Position numbers and translations under genes: made by a program
DNA from: Isoetes taiwanensis
Taxonomy: Eukaryota; Streptophyta; Lycopodiopsida; Isoetales; Isoetaceae
Length of the DNA stretch: 64,000 nucleotides
Direction: 5' to 3'
Assembly (NCBI GenBank): GCA_021234155.1
Contig: JAJEKV010000032.1
Span: forward strand, 5,275,835 to 5,339,834
Shown here: piece by piece, positions 61,462 through 64,000 of the stretch
Layout: every line of letters begins with the position of its first letter
Position numbering within the stretch: the stretch's first letter is position 1
The notes under the pieces: model-generated
Told to the model about the DNA's origin: nothing
The model's input: only the letters and a program-made list of their open reading frames with translations
Databases searched by the model: none

Positions 61462-62072
61462 CCATCAACGTGGCTGGAAACCATCTTAATCGCTCTGTGT
61501 TTGTATTCTCTTGATTTGCCTCACTCACCGTAAGAAAATGGCTAACATGTGCATCGGGGTCTTCTCCTACCCCGACCACTAAAAAGTACCATAAGCATGC
61601 TTGTGGCGATTTAACGATGATGTACTCATATTTTGTGTATTTTGTGAAGTGTGATTTTCGTAATGGCTAGTCCTATGGAATAGTGTTTTTAATCAAGATC
61701 TTCCTCCTCTTGTTGTTGTTTGGCGTCTATTATATCTCTCTTGTCTTAATCGAGCTTGCTTCTCTCTTTGCTCTTTAGTGAATTGTGGATACATACATCA
61801 TGTGTTTTTATGGGTGGCATGTCCCATCTATAACAAAGGGTGCTCGCTTCTTCCCGCTTTTAGCATGGCGCTTCTATCCCCATTTACTATTCCCAGTGAA
61901 GTTTTCCCCTCTTTCAATCTCTTAACATAATTTATTCAGAAGCTAAGTGTGCAAGCAATTATTCAGCAAGCAACTAATAATTATTAATCATTCCCGGTTC
62001 TTTCCAGATGCAAGGTTTATGCATGAGATAATCTCGCTCACTCTAAGCCCGGTCCCATGCGGCCACCAAACA

Positions 62073-62949
62073 TGTAAACGGTTTTCGTGTGTGTAGGAAC
62101 AATATAGCCAGCAGATAATTCATTATCAATACACAGGGAATTGAACCCTGGTATCCAGATATATAGCTATAAGGATTTAAAGATTCACAGGAAACATTTC
62201 ATAACAAGTAATATATAATGAACCAGAGTTATATTCCATAGTTTCAGATCTGAATACACCAAATATCCATAGCACTTGTCTCATAAATAAGCCATAAACA
62301 CAGTAATGGAAATGCATCACAACAAGCTTCATAATAAACAAGAATCATATTCATAGTTTAGATTTGCATAACGGAATAATGAACAGACTTATCTCGTAAC
62401 AGCCCACAAAACTATCGGGATCCGGCTGGAGACTCTTCATGGTTCTCAGACCGGTGGCTGCCCTAAATGCTCAAACTCTATCTTCTCTGATCTAAATGTC
62501 CCTTCCGGAATCTGTCTGCTCCCAATCCGACTTCTCTCTCAGAATCCCTTGCCCTATCTGATCCATTCCTGCCCTTTCAAATCCGGTGGCTGCTCTCCTA
62601 TATCCGCCCTCGCTTCCCCCGATCGGCTCCTCCTTCCTCTCTTTCTTTCGTTCAACCAGTAACCCTTTTTTTGCCTTATGCCTTTTCAATTCGAAATAGG
62701 GCTTTTGATCTCCACCATTAGTTTTCCATAAATCTCCACCGTTAGATTAAATAAATATGCTCTTCTTAGCTTCCCATATTTTCCACTATTATAAAAATAA
62801 ATCCTTCAAGGTTACATCTTCAAATAACATTCAAATATGCCAAATATGCCATTTTTATGCAATTTAACATGGTAAGATCACGTGGCATTGCTCGCTTGAT
62901 CACGTTTTCACCCAAAATGCACAATTCTGAACAAAATATTCGTTCTACA
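62073..62949 (-). repeat. Gypsy 5' LTR
   Basis: Partner of 54415-55282. On the minus strand the interior begins TGTTTGGTGGCCGCATGGG; a TGG-starting stretch there (about 62051-62068) is the likely PBS, but I cannot name the tRNA. Confidence 0.95.
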
Positions 62950-64000
62950 GGCACCCCAATTTAAGACCCTGTTGAGTTAATAGTGTAATGTTGGCATTGC
63001 ATACATTTGGACAATAGGTAACTGAGGTACAAATTTATGACAATTGCGCAAAATTGTTACATTGCATACATTTGGACAATAGGTTTGGACAATAGGTAAC
63101 TGAGGTACAAATTTATCACAATTGTGCAAAATTGGTTGATAACATGGTTCAGGATTTGCAGATTCTTTAGAAATGTTGAAGATTTATCGGAACCCATGTT
63201 TATACAATATGATATAAAGATGTGTATGATCTCAACAAAATGAGCTTATATGTTAAGCAATATCTTAAGCCCATTATATGAATATAATAAAGTAATGACA
63301 TGTCATACCAGCAGATCACTATATGTAATGTTTCTAAGCTAGCTGCAAGTACCCATTCTTCGATGATCCATATATTTGTTGTATGTATCATTGGTATTGC
63401 TCTGTATCACTTGCATCTCAAATGGGAAATTGTATATGACAACCTCTAAAGCAATACATCTGAGTATCTAGGCTAGCAAGTGAAAGTCGCTTAAGCATGG
63501 GTTTGGAACGAAAAGAACTCAAAAGTCGACATCCCGCACCTCCACCGCAAAGAAATATTCCACATCCTTACATGGCAAAAATTGAAGCAATAATCTACTT
63601 GATTGACCGGGTTCATCTAATAGAAAGGCAGCAATTCTAGAAACTACATGAAGGATCAAATGGCAGCTCCAGGAACTCACCTGCATAGTGGAATTCGAGG
63701 TTGTTTGTCTACTGCATAAAGGAATGGAAAATGCCTTGTTTGCTGCACAAAAGAGATCAGAGATTACCTGTTTGCAGTTTGTAAATGCATGCAAGTGATT
63801 GGCAATTTCGGACTTTGCATGCCAAAACGAATTGCAAAGGGTCTGCTCATGCAAGAAACAGAATTGAACTTAGCCATTTTGAAATTCAGAAATTGTCCTG
63901 TACAGCTGAGTCCTTTTCACCTAAAGAACTACCCAATGGATCTGCAAACATAGTGTATAACCCTGTTTTCAGAGGCAGAAAGCATGGCCAGGTCTCCAAT
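62950..64000. other. Unassigned DNA with a short tandem repeat
   Basis: TTGCATACATTTGGACAATAGG and following ACTGAGGTACAAATTTAT occur twice (about 62997 and 63063). On the minus strand TGLYTMFADPLGSSLGEKDS to a stop (about 63970-63890) and a 111-codon open stretch at 63854-63519 look possibly coding but match no family I know. Confidence 0.4.

Larger units (their letters stand above)
54415..62949 (-). mobile_element. Ty3/gypsy LTR retrotransposon, nearly complete, 8.5 kb
   Basis: LTRs of 868 bp (54415-55282) and 877 bp (62073-62949) have TGTAAACGG..TTCTACA ends, with GGCAC on both outer sides (54410-54414 and 62950-62954). Minus-strand order is gag, zinc knuckles, protease, RT, RNase H, integrase. 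LTRs are highly similar, with small indels clustered at about 54.75-54.99 kb versus 62.40-62.66 kb. A few single frame changes interrupt pol, and some may be assembly errors. RT wording (DAVAGQEVYSFMDGFSGYNQ) resembles Tat/Athila-like plant gypsy lineages. Confidence 0.95.

Overview
This window is nuclear DNA of a land plant with a large, repeat-rich genome. Plant-type Ty3/gypsy and Ty1/copia elements, a CACTA transposon, LINE remnants and a spliced nuclear gene for a plant-type mitochondrial ribosomal protein all point that way. I cannot name the species; a pogo-like transposase relic and the low gene density would fit a fern, lycophyte or gymnosperm, but this is a guess. Only one host gene looks intact: mitochondrial ribosomal protein uL22m (11687-14680, + strand, six exons, 262 aa by my splicing). 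A decayed VDAC/porin tail lies just upstream on the other strand.

Layout. 1-7.5 kb: a decayed minus-strand Ty3/gypsy element whose pol carries a complete RNase H domain in front of the reverse transcriptase as well as a decayed one behind it. 7.5-9.6 kb: repeats and LINE scraps. 9.7-14.7 kb: VDAC relic and uL22m. 15.8-20.7 kb: a minus-strand Ty1/copia element with matching LTRs, PBS, PPT and a CTTTT target duplication, disabled by point mutations, an RT deletion and an inserted hAT-like MITE. 20.7-21.8 kb: pogo-type DDE transposase relic and a LINE 3' end. 22.4-50 kb: a plus-strand gypsy relic whose gag is split at 23276/46784 by a 23.5 kb CACTA element. 47.5-49 kb: beta-glucosidase exons and two RT fragments. 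50-54.4 kb: unassigned DNA with small repeats. 54.4-62.9 kb: a minus-strand gypsy element with ~870 bp LTRs, a GGCAC target duplication and a nearly complete gag-pol carrying four CCHC-type knuckles. 62.9-64 kb: unassigned DNA.

The main discovery is the CACTA element (23277-46783). Its CACTACAA/TTGTAGTG ends, GAA target duplication and the gag coding sequence that rejoins across it define it well. Inside are decayed exon pieces of unrelated host genes, all on the minus strand: beta-adaptin, probably RNase HII, an aldo-keto reductase, trehalase (four consecutive exons with introns) and a PPR protein. It therefore looks like a gene-capturing CACTA. I saw no transposase in it, so it is probably non-autonomous.

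All family calls come from reading motifs and comparing with remembered family features; no database search was run. Some single-base frameshifts could be assembly errors rather than decay.
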